Origin: Clostridiales bacterium
GTDB taxonomy: Bacteria > Bacillota > Clostridia > Christensenellales > Aristaeellaceae
NCBI GenBank assembly: GCA_012517815.1
Contig: JAAYUF010000100.1
Coordinates: 1 to 36,574, forward strand
Direction: 5' to 3'
DNA length: 36,574 nt
How positions within the stretch are numbered: the first letter of the stretch is position 1; the number at the start of each line of letters is the position of its first letter. Positions 1 through 7,039 of the stretch are shown in pieces. A program made the position numbers and the translations under genes. Under the pieces are notes generated by a model, which saw nothing but the letters and a program-made list of their open reading frames with translations, ran no database searches and had not been told where the DNA came from.

Positions 1-880
1 ACACCAGGAAGGCGAAGATGATCGGGTTGAGCGCGCCGGTCATCTCCGGCAGGCTCAGCTGGCGGGTGGTTACAAAGGCGAACAGCGCATTGGACAGGTC
101 GCTGAGCATGCTTTTGAAGGTGGTAAACACGATCAGCAGCGCGGGTACCCACAGGACGAGGTTGAGCACCGCGACCCAGAACTGTTTCCAGCGGCGGCCG
201 CGCAGCCTGCGGCGCGCTTCGGCGTGGGGGTTTTTCTGCAGATAGGTTGCCAGCGCCCAGATGTAGCGGTACGCACTGTTGCGGACTACGCCCCACAGCA
301 GGATCAGCGCGTCCAGCGCGAGCAGGGCGCCCACCACGTACAGGCCCTCCATCAGGCCGCCGGCGGGCACCAGTTGCTGGCCGTTGAAGATTCCGATGAA
401 GAAGTTCGCCACGGCGTAGCATATACTCACCGCGTTCGCGCCCAGATCGTTGAGCGCCTTGGTAAGGGTGATCACGTCGACGCTCTGGTAGAAATAGTAG
501 CCCGCGCCCAGGGTGGCCCACAGCGGGATGCCCCACAGGAACAGGTGCAGCGCGTGCAGCAGGCTTTCGGCCAGTTTTTCGCCGTAGTTTTGCACGCTGG
601 TGGCTTTGTCAAAGGAGAACCGGCGCTCGCGGGTGGGCTGTACCAGCGCCTGCGCGAAGCTGAACCGGAGCGGGAGGATGAAGAAGATCAGCAGGATGGG
701 GCACAGCAGCGCCGCCCAGCGCCAATAGGAACCCTCCGGGAATAACAGCAGGGCACCCAGCGGGAGGAACGCGACGACCCGCATTACAACCGCCATGAAC
801 ATGTACAGCAACGTACGAAGGTAGAAGGTCAGCGGGTTTTGTCGACGAACCTGAGGCTTCCTGGCTTCTGTTGTCTCCAT
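1..880 (-). CDS. Multi-pass membrane protein of unknown function (C-terminus beyond window)
   Basis: An uninterrupted minus-strand frame runs from ATG at 878-880 off the left edge of the window, giving at least 293 codons. A GGGAGG ribosome binding site lies about 8 bases upstream and a consensus promoter lies further up. The visible protein has a short basic N-terminus (METTEARKPQ), then several hydrophobic segments at about residues 20-40, 45-65, 105-130, 145-165, 180-200 and 240-265. Arg/Lys-rich loops separate them, as in RRRLRGRRWK. I recognise no enzyme motif. It looks like a polytopic inner-membrane protein of about six or more helices, possibly a transport or envelope protein. Nothing visible assigns a function. 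The gene diverges from the RNase P RNA gene. Confidence 0.75.
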   Translation of the reverse strand, partial: METTEARKPQVRRQNPLTFYLRTLLYMFMAVVMRVVAFLPLGALLLFPEGSYWRWAALLCPILLIFFILPLRFSFAQALVQPTRERRFSFDKATSVQNYGEKLAESLLHALHLFLWGIPLWATLGAGYYFYQSVDVITLTKALNDLGANAVSICYAVANFFIGIFNGQQLVPAGGLMEGLYVVGALLALDALILLWGVVRNSAYRYIWALATYLQKNPHAEARRRLRGRRWKQFWVAVLNLVLWVPALLIVFTTFKSMLSDLSNALFAFVTTRQLSLPEMTGALNPIIFAFLV

Positions 881-920
881 ATTCTAATCCTCCCTCGGCT
901 TCGAAATTCCAATCATAGCC

Positions 921-949
921 ATTATACAACATAGTGAAGTGCGATGCAA
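921..949 (-). promoter_or_regulatory. Promoter of the membrane protein gene
   Basis: On the minus strand a -35 box TTGCAT (944-949), a 17-base spacer and a -10 box TATAAT (921-926) match the sigma-A consensus closely. They lie about 40 bases upstream of the start codon at 880. Confidence 0.75.
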
Positions 950-1017
950 ACGCTATTTTTCAGCCGGAAGCCGGTATCGCCTGCGTTTCCCGGCTGCCGG
1001 CCGACCCGGATCGCCCG

Positions 1018-1046
1018 TTGACAGCCGGCGGAAAACGTGTTATCCT
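1018..1046 (+). promoter_or_regulatory. rnpB promoter
   Basis: TTGACA (1018-1023), a 17-base spacer and TATCCT (1041-1046) predict a start at about 1053, which is exactly where the P1 helix of the RNase P RNA begins. Confidence 0.8.
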
Positions 1047-1053
1047 CCAAACC

Positions 1054-1405
1054 GACGGTAAGGCGGCCAGACGATCGCGTGGCGAACGCCATGAGGAAAG
1101 TCCGAGCATCGCAGGGCAGGGTGCCGGTTAACGGCCGGTGAAGGCGACTTCAAGGAAAGTGCAACAGAAAGAAACCGCCCGAGGCCCGCAAGGGACCCGA
1201 GTAAGGATGGAAAGGCGAGGTAAGAGCTCACCCGCGCCCCGGCGACGGAGGCGCGATGTAAACCCCACCCGATGCAAGATCCGAATGGGGGCGATACGGC
1301 GGCCCGCCGTGCTCCCGAAGAGATCGCTTGACCCCGGCGGCAACGCCGGGGCTAGATAGATGATCGTTCCACGACAGAACTCGGCTTACGACCGCGCTTA
1401 TCGTC
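1054..1405 (+). ncRNA. rnpB: RNase P RNA (catalytic subunit of ribonuclease P), class A type
   Basis: This RNA cleaves the 5' leader from precursor tRNAs. The conserved core is present. GAGGAAAGTCCGAGC near 1093-1107 is the 5' P4 strand. AAGAGCTCACC is near 1221. GATGCAAGATCC is near 1270. ACAGAACTCGGCTTAC near 1374-1389 is the 3' P4 strand. The CCGAG/CTCGG change relative to the common CCGGG/CCCGG is compensatory. P1 is formed by GACGGTAAGGCGG (1054-1066) and CCGCGCTTATCGTC (1392-1405), which pair with one bulge and set the ends. The length of about 352 bases is normal. A strong promoter lies directly upstream and a perfect hairpin directly downstream, so it is a stand-alone unit. Class A is inferred from general layout, not from a full fold. 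Confidence 0.95.
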
Positions 1406-1410
1406 ATCTA

Positions 1411-1445
1411 CCGCAAAGGCCGCCCCTGCCGGGCGGCCTTTGCGG
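1411..1445 (+). terminator. Hairpin terminator after rnpB
   Basis: A perfect 15-bp inverted repeat (1411-1425 with 1431-1445, 5-base loop) starts 6 bases after the RNase P RNA. The right arm contains CCTTTG and no long T tract follows. The arms carry AAA/TTT, so it could act in either direction. Confidence 0.7.
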
Positions 1446-1511
1446 TACCGGGGCGCGTCCGGGGGGCGGCGCGACCGGCGGCATGTGGCGTCGGCCGCGG
1501 CCCATCCGGCA

Positions 1512-1617
1512 GTCGGCGCGGCCGGGGACCCGCGGTCGGCAGAGGCGGCGCATGCGGGGGTCGGCGCGGTCGGCGACCCGCAGTCGGCAGAAGCGGCGCG
1601 TGCGGGGGTCGGCGCGG
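1512..1617. repeat. 48-bp tandem repeat, about 2.2 copies
   Basis: Unit 1 (1512-1559) and unit 2 (1560-1607) differ at only a few positions. A third copy begins at 1608 (GTCGGCGCGG) and breaks off after about 10 bases. The unit is very GC-rich. Because 48 is a multiple of three, every frame reads as a 16-residue repeat. No ribosome binding site or recognisable protein goes with it, so I treat it as non-coding. It lies between rnpB and the insertion element. Confidence 0.7.
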
Positions 1618-1680
1618 CGCGGTTTATAACCCTGTCCGCCGATGGGTTTTACGCCGCCCGGCTCACCCCCAAATAAACAT

Positions 1681-1699
1681 CCACCGGCGTAGCCGGTGG
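1681..1699. repeat. IS200 right-end hairpin
   Basis: CCACCGGC-GTA-GCCGGTGG is followed by TTTTT on the plus strand. It is the counterpart of the 2333-2351 hairpin and lies downstream of tnpA. It could also stop transcription entering from the plus side. Confidence 0.75.
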
Positions 1700-1795
1700 T
1701 TTTTCATATGCGGGCATAGCCCTTGACTGCCAGCCACGCCTCACGTGACGTTGGTACGACCTGACATTTGCATGGGGTTTGTTACTTGCAACCCG

Positions 1796-2230
1796 TTAAC
1801 GGGTTATCATGGTTAGCTGCTCCCCTGCTTGGTCTTCTTTTAGTTGGTTTTTGATATACTCGGCTATTTTATTCGCATTCTTACCGGCTGTGTCTACATA
1901 ATAGCCCCTACACCAAAATTCTCGGTTCCTATACTTGAATTGCAATGCTGGAAACTGCTCATAAAGCATCAAACTGCTCTTCCCTTTCAAGTATCCCATA
2001 AAGCTTGATACCGCTACCTTTGGTGGGATTTCCAGTAGCATATGAACATGGTTGGGACATATTTCTGCTTCTATGATTTTGATTCCCTTCCACTCACACA
2101 GTTGCCTCAGTATCTTACCTATTTCCACCTTCTTCTCCCCAAAGAATACCTTCCTTCGATACTTGGGTGCAAAGACTATGTGATATTTGCAATTCCATTT
2201 CGTATGCGCTAAACTATTCGTGTTATCCAT
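1796..2230 (-). CDS. tnpA: IS200/IS605-family transposase TnpA (Y1 HUH nuclease)
   Basis: The 144-residue protein has the full IS200 length. It nicks and rejoins single-stranded DNA at the element ends. The HUH metal-binding motif is H61-V-H63 inside NHVHML. The C-terminal helix carries the likely catalytic Y125 in EYIKNQ. The family signature WCRGYYVDTAG is at 106-116. I chose ATG at 2228-2230 because AAAGGAGG lies about 9 bases upstream; an upstream in-frame ATG at 2275 has no such site. All key residues are intact, so the protein may be active. Family fit is clear from HUH, Tyr and size. Confidence 0.92.
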   Translation of the reverse strand: MDNTNSLAHTKWNCKYHIVFAPKYRRKVFFGEKKVEIGKILRQLCEWKGIKIIEAEICPNHVHMLLEIPPKVAVSSFMGYLKGKSSLMLYEQFPALQFKYRNREFWCRGYYVDTAGKNANKIAEYIKNQLKEDQAGEQLTMITR

Positions 2231-2241
2231 CAACGGATGAC

Positions 2242-2307
2242 CTCCTTTTGCTTTGTTGCAGTTGTCAGGCCGCAACTTAGTATAGCAAAAGGAGTTTTAT
2301 GTCACCA
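2242..2307 (-). promoter_or_regulatory. tnpA promoter and ribosome-binding-site-masking inverted repeat
   Basis: On the minus strand a -35-like TGGTGA (2302-2307), a 17-base spacer and TATACT (2279-2284) form a plausible promoter. The tnpA ribosome binding site lies in 2242-2251 (GCAAAAGGAG read on the minus strand). It is perfectly complementary over 10 bases to 2285-2294. That second arm lies inside the promoter spacer, so only transcripts entering from outside the element would carry both arms and hide the ribosome binding site. A shorter GTTGC/GCAAC stem lies between them. Masking of the tnpA start region is known for IS200; the read-through logic here is inference. Confidence 0.5.
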
Positions 2308-2332
2308 TCAACGGCAGAAGCCTTTGATCGAA

Positions 2333-2351
2333 CCACTGGCCTAGCCAGTGG
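2333..2351. repeat. IS200 left-end hairpin
   Basis: CCACTGGC-CTA-GCCAGTGG lies upstream of tnpA. It matches the hairpin at the other end with compensatory changes, so the structure rather than the sequence is kept. Confidence 0.75.
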
Positions 2352-2370
2352 TTTTCTAGATACAAAAAGG

Positions 2371-2404
2371 CATTCCGGGGTCGGCCTCGGCCGCCCCGGA
2401 AATG
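2371..2404. terminator. GC-rich hairpin beside the IS element
   Basis: CATTCCGGGGTCGG (2371-2384) faces CCGCCCCGGAAATG (2391-2404) as an imperfect stem. A weaker stem, ACGGCGG/CCGCCGT, lies at 2512-2532. Neither has a T tract. The 266 bases between the IS element and the glycerate kinase stop hold no gene that I can support. Confidence 0.35.
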
Positions 2405-2631
2405 CGGATAGCTCCGCATGTCTCAGGCAGGGCTCTCCGGGCACGGGATGAGAAGGGACCGAACCGCCCAGGAAAGGTTATGCCTGTTTTGCCAACCCCG
2501 TTATAAGCGCTACGGCGGGCGTCATCCGCCGTTTCTCGGCGGGCCGTTCTTGCGCCGGTATGCCGCCGCCGCGCTTGCGAGCCGCAGCGTCGCCAGAGCG
2601 CCCTCCGGTCCAGCCGCCGCGGTGGCGCTGC

Positions 2632-3867
2632 CTACCGCCGGATGAGGACCGCCGCGATATCGTTGACGCGCGCGCCGGTCGGCCCCGTATACAGCAGGCC
2701 GTCGGTCGCGCGCAGGGCGCGGAGCACGCCTTGATTCCCCAGCGCCTCCGGGATTTCTATGCCGGCCGCGCGCAGCCGCCCGGCCGTACGGTGGTCCACA
2801 TACCCGCCCGCGGCGTCCGTCGCGCCGTCCAGGCCGTCGCTGGCGGCGGCGAACAGGGCGGTGTCCCGAAGCCCGTCCAGCAGCGGAGCCGCGGCGAGCG
2901 CGAGCGCCATGTTGCGCCCCCCCGCCGCCGGATCCGCCGTGCAAAACGCCGTCTGCCCGCCCACCAGAAAGGCGACCGAACGATTATCCTGCTGGTGGGA
3001 CAGCGCGATGGCCGCCAGAAAACGCCCGGCCTCCGCCGCGTCGCAGGAGAGCCGGTCGCTCAGCACCACGGTTTCGTAGCCCAGCCTTTGCAGCGCGTGC
3101 GCCGCGGAGCGTACCAGCAGGCTGACGTTGCCGATCACGCGCGTTTCGGCGTTGGTCAGCGCCTTGGGCGTTTCGCGCCGCATCAGCGCGCGGATCACCT
3201 CCGGCGCGTCGGGCAGCAGGCGAAGGAGCGTGCCTTCCGCTTCCTGCACGGTCGTCGGGTCCGGGGAGATCGGCCCGGAGGCAATCACCTCCGGCGCGTC
3301 GCCCATCACATCCGAAAGCAGCAGTCCCAGCACGCCCGCCGGCGCGCACAGCTTGGCAAAACGCCCGCCCTTGACCGCGGACAGCCTTTTGCGGATCAGG
3401 TTGGTCTGGCGGATATCCGCCCCGCAGTGCATCAGCGCGCTCATGGTGGTCGCGTACAGCGGGAGGGGTATCAGCGGTTTTTCAAGCAGCGAGGAGCCGC
3501 CGCCCGAAATCAGCATCAGCACCGTATCCTCCACGCCCAGGCCCTGCACCAGCGCGATGGCCGCGTCCGTCGCGCGCACGCTGTTGACGTCCGGCACGGG
3601 ATACCCGGCCTCCATGACGTTCATGCGAGCCAGCGCGCCGCGGGAACCGCCGTAGGATGTGATCACCAGCCCGCACTCGATCCGGTTGCCGAGGATGCCC
3701 GCCGCCGCCTCGGCCATGTCCCAGGCGGCCGTGCCGATGGCGATCACCCGCAGCCGGCCCCCGTACAGTCGCAAATCGTCCAGCGCCTGCCGCATGGTTT
3801 GCCGGGGGTGCGCCTGGGCCACCGCCGCCTTGACCACGTACAGCGCGTCGTCTTTGAGCGTGCTCAA
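2632..3867 (-). CDS. Glycerate 2-kinase, MOFRL family
   Basis: This enzyme phosphorylates D-glycerate to 2-phosphoglycerate in the cytoplasm. It is the GckA/TtuD type rather than the GlxK type. The protein is 411 residues, normal for the family. Visible family features are a nucleotide-binding stretch LISGGGSSLLEKP, the pair VMGDAPEVIASGP, and a C-terminal MOFRL domain with GGRNMALALAAA and ASDGLDGATDAAGG. I chose TTG at 3865-3867 because AAAAGGAGGG lies about 9 bases upstream. An in-frame ATG at 3907-3909 would add 14 residues but has no ribosome binding site and lies inside an 11-bp tandem repeat. The gene stands alone, divergent from the beta-helix-like protein. No other glycerate or tartrate gene is in the window. 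Confidence 0.88.
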   Translation of the reverse strand: MSTLKDDALYVVKAAVAQAHPRQTMRQALDDLRLYGGRLRVIAIGTAAWDMAEAAAGILGNRIECGLVITSYGGSRGALARMNVMEAGYPVPDVNSVRATDAAIALVQGLGVEDTVLMLISGGGSSLLEKPLIPLPLYATTMSALMHCGADIRQTNLIRKRLSAVKGGRFAKLCAPAGVLGLLLSDVMGDAPEVIASGPISPDPTTVQEAEGTLLRLLPDAPEVIRALMRRETPKALTNAETRVIGNVSLLVRSAAHALQRLGYETVVLSDRLSCDAAEAGRFLAAIALSHQQDNRSVAFLVGGQTAFCTADPAAGGRNMALALAAAPLLDGLRDTALFAAASDGLDGATDAAGGYVDHRTAGRLRAAGIEIPEALGNQGVLRALRATDGLLYTGPTGARVNDIAAVLIRR

Positions 3868-3898
3868 GGCTTGTCCCTCCTTTTCAGTCAGGGTGCTT

Positions 3899-3931
3899 CC
3901 ATGCTTCATCCATGCTTCATGTATTCTTCAC
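3899..3931. repeat. 11-bp tandem direct repeat in a divergent intergenic region
   Basis: CCATGCTTCAT occurs twice in tandem (3899-3909 and 3910-3920), followed by a degenerate third unit GTATTCTTCAC (3921-3931). The period of 11 puts all units on one face of the helix. It lies just upstream of the glycerate kinase ribosome binding site and about 65 bases before the divergent gene. It may be a regulator site or simple slippage. Confidence 0.5.
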
Positions 3932-3994
3932 AAAAACCGGATATCCTTGTCGCGGAAGCAAACCAATCGGTTCTCTCCAGAAAGGATGAGGAGG

Positions 3995-5314
3995 ATGGTC
4001 CGTCGATTACTGGCCTTAGGGGCCGTTTGCCTGCTGTTGATCGGTACGGCGCTGGCACGGGAGGCGGTCGCGCAGCCGCCCGCGATGCCATCGGGAAGCG
4101 CGGCGCAGGAGGGCGCCCCGCCGGACGCCGCGGGTGCGGACGACCCCGGCGCGCAGGAGGTGTCCCAGGGGGACGCCGCAGTCGTCATCGACGCGGACGC
4201 ATCCGTCACGTCGGTCGTCTACGCGTCGGAAAACGCGGATGAGAACGCCGCCCGCGTAACCGGGAACGTGACCGCGCTGATGCAAAACATCGTCGTGGAG
4301 AAAAGCGGCGGTACCGACAGCGCCGAAAACTGTAACTTCTACGGGCAAAACGCTGGGTTGCTCGCGACCGACGGCGCAAGCGCGACCCTCTGGGGCGCGC
4401 AGGTGCACACCTCCGGTTCGGGCGCAAACGGCGTGTTCTCCTACGGCGAAGGCACGGTGATCACCATCGCGGACAGCACGATCAGCACCGAGATGGATAA
4501 CTCCGGCGGCATTCTGGTCACCGGCGGCGGCACGCTGATCGCCAACGATCTGACAGTCGACACGCAGGGCGCTTCCTCGGCGGCGATCCGTTCCGACCGC
4601 GGCGGCGGCACCATGACCATACACGGCGGCGCCTATACGTCGGGCGGCACGGGCTCGCCCGCGATCTACTCCACGGCGGGGATTACCGTCAGCAACGCCA
4701 CGCTCAAGGCGACGGCCAGCGAGGCCGTGGTGGTGGAAGGCAAGAACAGCGTCACCCTCCTGGATTGCGACGTAACCGGCGATATGCAGGGTACCTACGG
4801 CCAGCACAGCGACGAAAACATCCACGGCGTGATGATTTACCAGAGCATGAGCGGGGACGCGGACGTGGGCCGGGCCAGCTTCTCCATGACGGGCGGCAGC
4901 CTGACCACGCTGGCCGGCGATCTGTTCTACGTGACCAACACCGCGTGCGATATCCAGTTGTCCCGCGTTGCCCTGACCCTCGCCGACGGAACGCTGCTCA
5001 CCGTCGCGGGCAACAGCTCCTCCCGGGGGCGGGGGGAGCAGGGCGAAAACGGCGGCGACTGCACCCTGACGACCGACGGCCAGACTATGTCCGGCGTGAT
5101 CACGGTGGACAGCATCAGCGCGCTGATGCTCACGATGCGCAACGGCACCGCGTTTACGGGCACCATCAACCCCGCCGGGCAGGCCGGCGACGTGACCGTG
5201 ACGCTGGATGATACCAGCACCTGGACGCTCACCGCCGACGCGTACATCACCAGGCTCAACGGCAGCGCCGATCAGGTGATCGCCAACGGCTACGTTCTCC
5301 ACGTTTCGGAGTGA
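3995..5314 (+). CDS. Secreted protein with parallel beta-helix-like repeats
   Basis: The 439-residue protein begins with a signal peptide (MVRRLLALG..LLLIGTALA, about 1-21) followed by an Ala/Pro-rich linker. From about residue 80 to 400 it is built of short Thr/Ser/Gly/Asp-rich strands such as GASATLWGAQVHTSGSGANG, GTVITIADSTIS and GGTLIANDLTVDTQG. This is the pattern of right-handed beta-helix coils seen in surface adhesins and polysaccharide-binding or -cleaving proteins. No lyase catalytic triad is evident, and there is no LPXTG or membrane anchor, so it is probably released. I prefer ATG at 3995 because AGAAAGG lies 8-9 bases upstream; the in-frame ATG at 3986 abuts that site. Function is unknown. 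Confidence 0.75.
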   Translation: MVRRLLALGAVCLLLIGTALAREAVAQPPAMPSGSAAQEGAPPDAAGADDPGAQEVSQGDAAVVIDADASVTSVVYASENADENAARVTGNVTALMQNIVVEKSGGTDSAENCNFYGQNAGLLATDGASATLWGAQVHTSGSGANGVFSYGEGTVITIADSTISTEMDNSGGILVTGGGTLIANDLTVDTQGASSAAIRSDRGGGTMTIHGGAYTSGGTGSPAIYSTAGITVSNATLKATASEAVVVEGKNSVTLLDCDVTGDMQGTYGQHSDENIHGVMIYQSMSGDADVGRASFSMTGGSLTTLAGDLFYVTNTACDIQLSRVALTLADGTLLTVAGNSSSRGRGEQGENGGDCTLTTDGQTMSGVITVDSISALMLTMRNGTAFTGTINPAGQAGDVTVTLDDTSTWTLTADAYITRLNGSADQVIANGYVLHVSE

Positions 5315-6020
5315 TCCCCGTCGGGCGGAAGTCGGGCGCGCCTCTGGCGCGATTTGGCCGGATTCGCTGCGCGACGCGGGCGGGCGTCCGATGAACCGGA
5401 CGGTTCCTTCCGCAGTACCCATGCGGCTTTCCCTCTTTACGTTGCGCAACCGCGCCCTCGGCAGTTCCGCGCACGGGGCGCAATGCAGCCGGAGTCGGCC
5501 TGTTTGCCTGCCCATGCGACGTGTTCCGCCGCTCGCCTCCTCGCCCTTCGGATTGTTCTCCCGCTGGAGCGAATGCTTCGGCATAAGGCTCCGGGGCTCT
5601 TCCAGTCCGTCCCCCCGGCACGCGAAGCCCTGTTTTTTTTCCGGCATTTGGGAAGCATTGCTGCCGCCCACCTGCCGGGCACGGCACCATCGTGCGCCGT
5701 GCCCGGCAGATGGGCCGTCAACGTTTCGCCTTCGGCTTTGCCAAAGGTCCGCAGGGAGCGCCCTCGTTGCCGCCTCGCTGGGCGCGTCCGCTCCGCTCCC
5801 CGGCATGGCCCGGTCGCCCCGTGGGACCTGCCTGCGGCTGGCAGTTCGCCTGGCGCGGTCTGCCGGCCGGGAACAGGGCGCGTAGCGCGGCATGCTTTCG
5901 CCGCGTTCCGCGCGGCTAAACCAGCCCCGTCAGCCGACCCGGGTCACGCGCACGCCGCTCCGGAGGGCCGGAAAGGCAAGGGTTGATGAGGCTTCGTCCG
6001 CAAGTGAAAAAATGCGGACA
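5315..6020. other. Gene-poor stretch with palindromes and a dispersed repeat
   Basis: About 700 bases hold no frame with a ribosome binding site or recognisable product. The stretch contains a perfect 14-bp inverted repeat (5672-5685 with 5696-5709), which could be a terminator for the beta-helix gene or a dispersed palindrome. It also contains one copy of a 57-bp element (5543-5599), a run of eight T at about 5633-5640, and a GTCCGCA/TGCGGAC stem at about 5996-6019 just before the arsR promoter. Confidence 0.6.
5543..5599. repeat. Dispersed repeat, copy A
   Basis: The segment starts GCCCTTCGG and contains CTTCGGCATAAGGCT and GGGGCTC. It aligns over its whole length with 7294-7351. In both places it lies in non-coding DNA and in the same orientation. 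Confidence 0.6.
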
Positions 6021-6025
6021 GGGGA

Positions 6026-6064
6026 TTGACAAACCAAATATCCATGAGTATATTATAATATGCT
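6026..6064 (+). promoter_or_regulatory. arsR promoter with palindromic operator over the -10 box
   Basis: TTGACA (6026-6031), a 17-base spacer and TATATT (6049-6054) form a near-consensus promoter. Positions 6047-6064 form an AT-rich palindrome: a perfect 12-bp core ATATTATAATAT, plus two further pairs beyond one mismatch on each side. It covers the -10 box, so a bound repressor would block the polymerase. AT-rich palindromes of this kind are typical sites for ArsR-family repressors, and the first gene downstream encodes one. Confidence 0.7.
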
Positions 6065-6145
6065 TATATACAAGGTTCGCCCGTGAACCGCGTATCGGGG
6101 CAAACCGCCGCAACGGCGTCCATGCAGGCAAAGGAGTGCGATACC

Positions 6146-6436
6146 ATGCCGGAAGAAGCGAAAGTGATCGCGGACGTGCTGAAGACCCTCGCCAACGAGC
6201 ACCGTCTGCAGATCCTCTGCGAGCTGATCGAGCAGCCGCGGACGGTCGGCGCGCTGTGCGAAACGATCCCCGGAATCTCGCAATCCGCGCTGTCGCAGCA
6301 TCTGGCGCTGCTCAAAGCGCACGGCGTGGTCCGCGACCGGAAAGCCGGCCAGTCCGTCACTTATTCCATCGCGGATCACCGCATGGAAGAGCTGGTCGCC
6401 GTGCTCCGCCGCCTGTATTGCCGGCCGGACGCCTGA
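6146..6436 (+). CDS. ArsR-family transcriptional repressor
   Basis: The 96-residue winged-helix protein is the usual ArsR/SmtB size. The DNA-binding core runs from LANEHRLQILCEL (about 14-26) through SQSALSQHLALLKAHGVV (about 50-67), then the wing DRKAGQSVTYSI. ATG at 6146 follows AAAGGAG by 8 bases; an in-frame ATG upstream at 6083 lacks a ribosome binding site. The classic ArsR metal box ELCVCDL is not present. Single cysteines sit in ILCEL, ALCET and near the C-terminus (LYCRPDA), so a thiol-based redox or sulfur signal is as plausible as a metal. It is probably autoregulated through the palindrome at 6047-6064 and also controls the ferredoxin-like gene 71 bases downstream. The ligand is not known. 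Confidence 0.88.
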   Translation: MPEEAKVIADVLKTLANEHRLQILCELIEQPRTVGALCETIPGISQSALSQHLALLKAHGVVRDRKAGQSVTYSIADHRMEELVAVLRRLYCRPDA

Positions 6437-6507
6437 CGCCCCGCCGCTGCGCACCCATCCCCCGGCGGCCCGGACGGGCGGCCGAATTTCGCAAGGAGGA
6501 ATCCCCC

Positions 6508-6711
6508 ATGAAACTGACCATCAACGCGCGCCGATGCCCCCAGAACCATCCCTGCCCGGCCGTCTCCGTCTGCCCCACCAAGGCGATTTCCCAGCGCAAC
6601 TACTTTTCCCTGCCGGTCATCGACGAAAGCAAGTGCATCGTATGCGGTAAGTGCATGCGCTACTGCCCCATGGGCGCGTTTGAAAAGGTGGAGGACGGCG
6701 CAGCGCGCTGA
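6508..6711 (+). CDS. Small 4Fe-4S ferredoxin-like protein
   Basis: The 67-residue protein follows AAGGAGGA by about 7 bases. It has two cysteine groups: C9-P-x4-C15-P-A-x3-C21-P, and CIVCGKCMRYCP at about 47-58. The second is a canonical 4Fe-4S motif (C-x2-C-x2-C-x3-C-P). The first is looser, with five-residue gaps, but its final CP suits donation of the fourth ligand across a two-cluster ferredoxin fold. It therefore probably carries one and perhaps two clusters and acts in cytoplasmic electron transfer. It lies 71 bases after arsR with no terminator between, so the two form an operon. An ArsR-type regulator controlling a lone ferredoxin fits a redox or sulfur-stress response; that is inference. 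Confidence 0.85.
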   Translation: MKLTINARRCPQNHPCPAVSVCPTKAISQRNYFSLPVIDESKCIVCGKCMRYCPMGAFEKVEDGAAR

Positions 6712-7003
6712 CCCCGTTTGCGAAAGCCCTCTCCGGGGCTGTCGCGCCGGCATTGGGGCGGATGCCCGCAAGCCGAGCCTTCGCGCCGCCTGCCCTCCGC
6801 GCCCAGCGGAAAACCCTTCGGCCGGCGCATGCCTGAGCCTCCGGATCGCCCGGCGCCAGGCCGCGCAACAACCTGCAAGGGTTTTGGGGCTGGCGCTTTG
6901 CAAGCGCTTCCCCCGCGTGCCGCCGAAAAACGCGTGCCGGTTCCCTCCCGCGCACCGGAGAGACGCCGGCCCAAACCTGCCGCGCCCTCTGCGGCGCGGG
7001 TGT

Positions 7004-7039
7004 CCGCCGTTCCCGCCTTCGGGACAGGCGGTTTTTTTT
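7004..7039 (+). terminator. Intrinsic terminator of the arsR-ferredoxin operon
   Basis: CCGCC (7004-7008) pairs with GGCGG (7027-7031), with an inner TCCC/GGGA extension, and is followed directly by eight T (7032-7039). It lies about 290 bases after the ferredoxin stop, so the operon transcript may have a long 3' tail. Confidence 0.7.

Larger units (their letters stand above)
1681..2351 (-). mobile_element. IS200-type insertion sequence (IS200/IS605 family, tnpA only)
   Basis: A single Y1 transposase gene is flanked by two near-identical imperfect-palindrome hairpins at 1681-1699 and 2333-2351. Such subterminal hairpins, with no terminal inverted repeats, mark the IS200/IS605 family. In that family TnpA recognises the hairpins and moves a single-stranded circle. 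There is no tnpB. Base composition is much more AT-rich than the neighbourhood, which points to recent arrival. True ends probably lie a few to about 15 bases outside the hairpins and cannot be fixed from one copy. It sits in non-coding DNA between rnpB and the glycerate kinase gene. Confidence 0.88.

Noticed and set aside
1440..1676. Frame covering the 48-bp tandem repeat
   Set aside because: No ribosome binding site, Ala/Gly/Arg-rich translation in all frames, and it begins inside the rnpB terminator stem.
1681..1705. Stand-alone intrinsic terminator (hairpin followed by TTTTT)
   Set aside because: The matching hairpin at 2333-2351 and the transposase between them identify it as an IS200 end, although it may stop transcription as well.
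2300..2458. Small plus-strand frame starting ATG 2300 after AAAAGGAG at the IS edge
   Set aside because: The apparent ribosome binding site is the complement of the tnpA-masking arm, and the frame reads straight through the IS end hairpin into unrelated DNA.
4016..5893. Long antisense frame opposite the beta-helix-like gene (625 codons)
   Set aside because: GC-rich coding DNA leaves the complementary strand open. The translation is His/Arg/Gly-rich with no motif, while the plus strand has a signal peptide and a regular repeat pattern.
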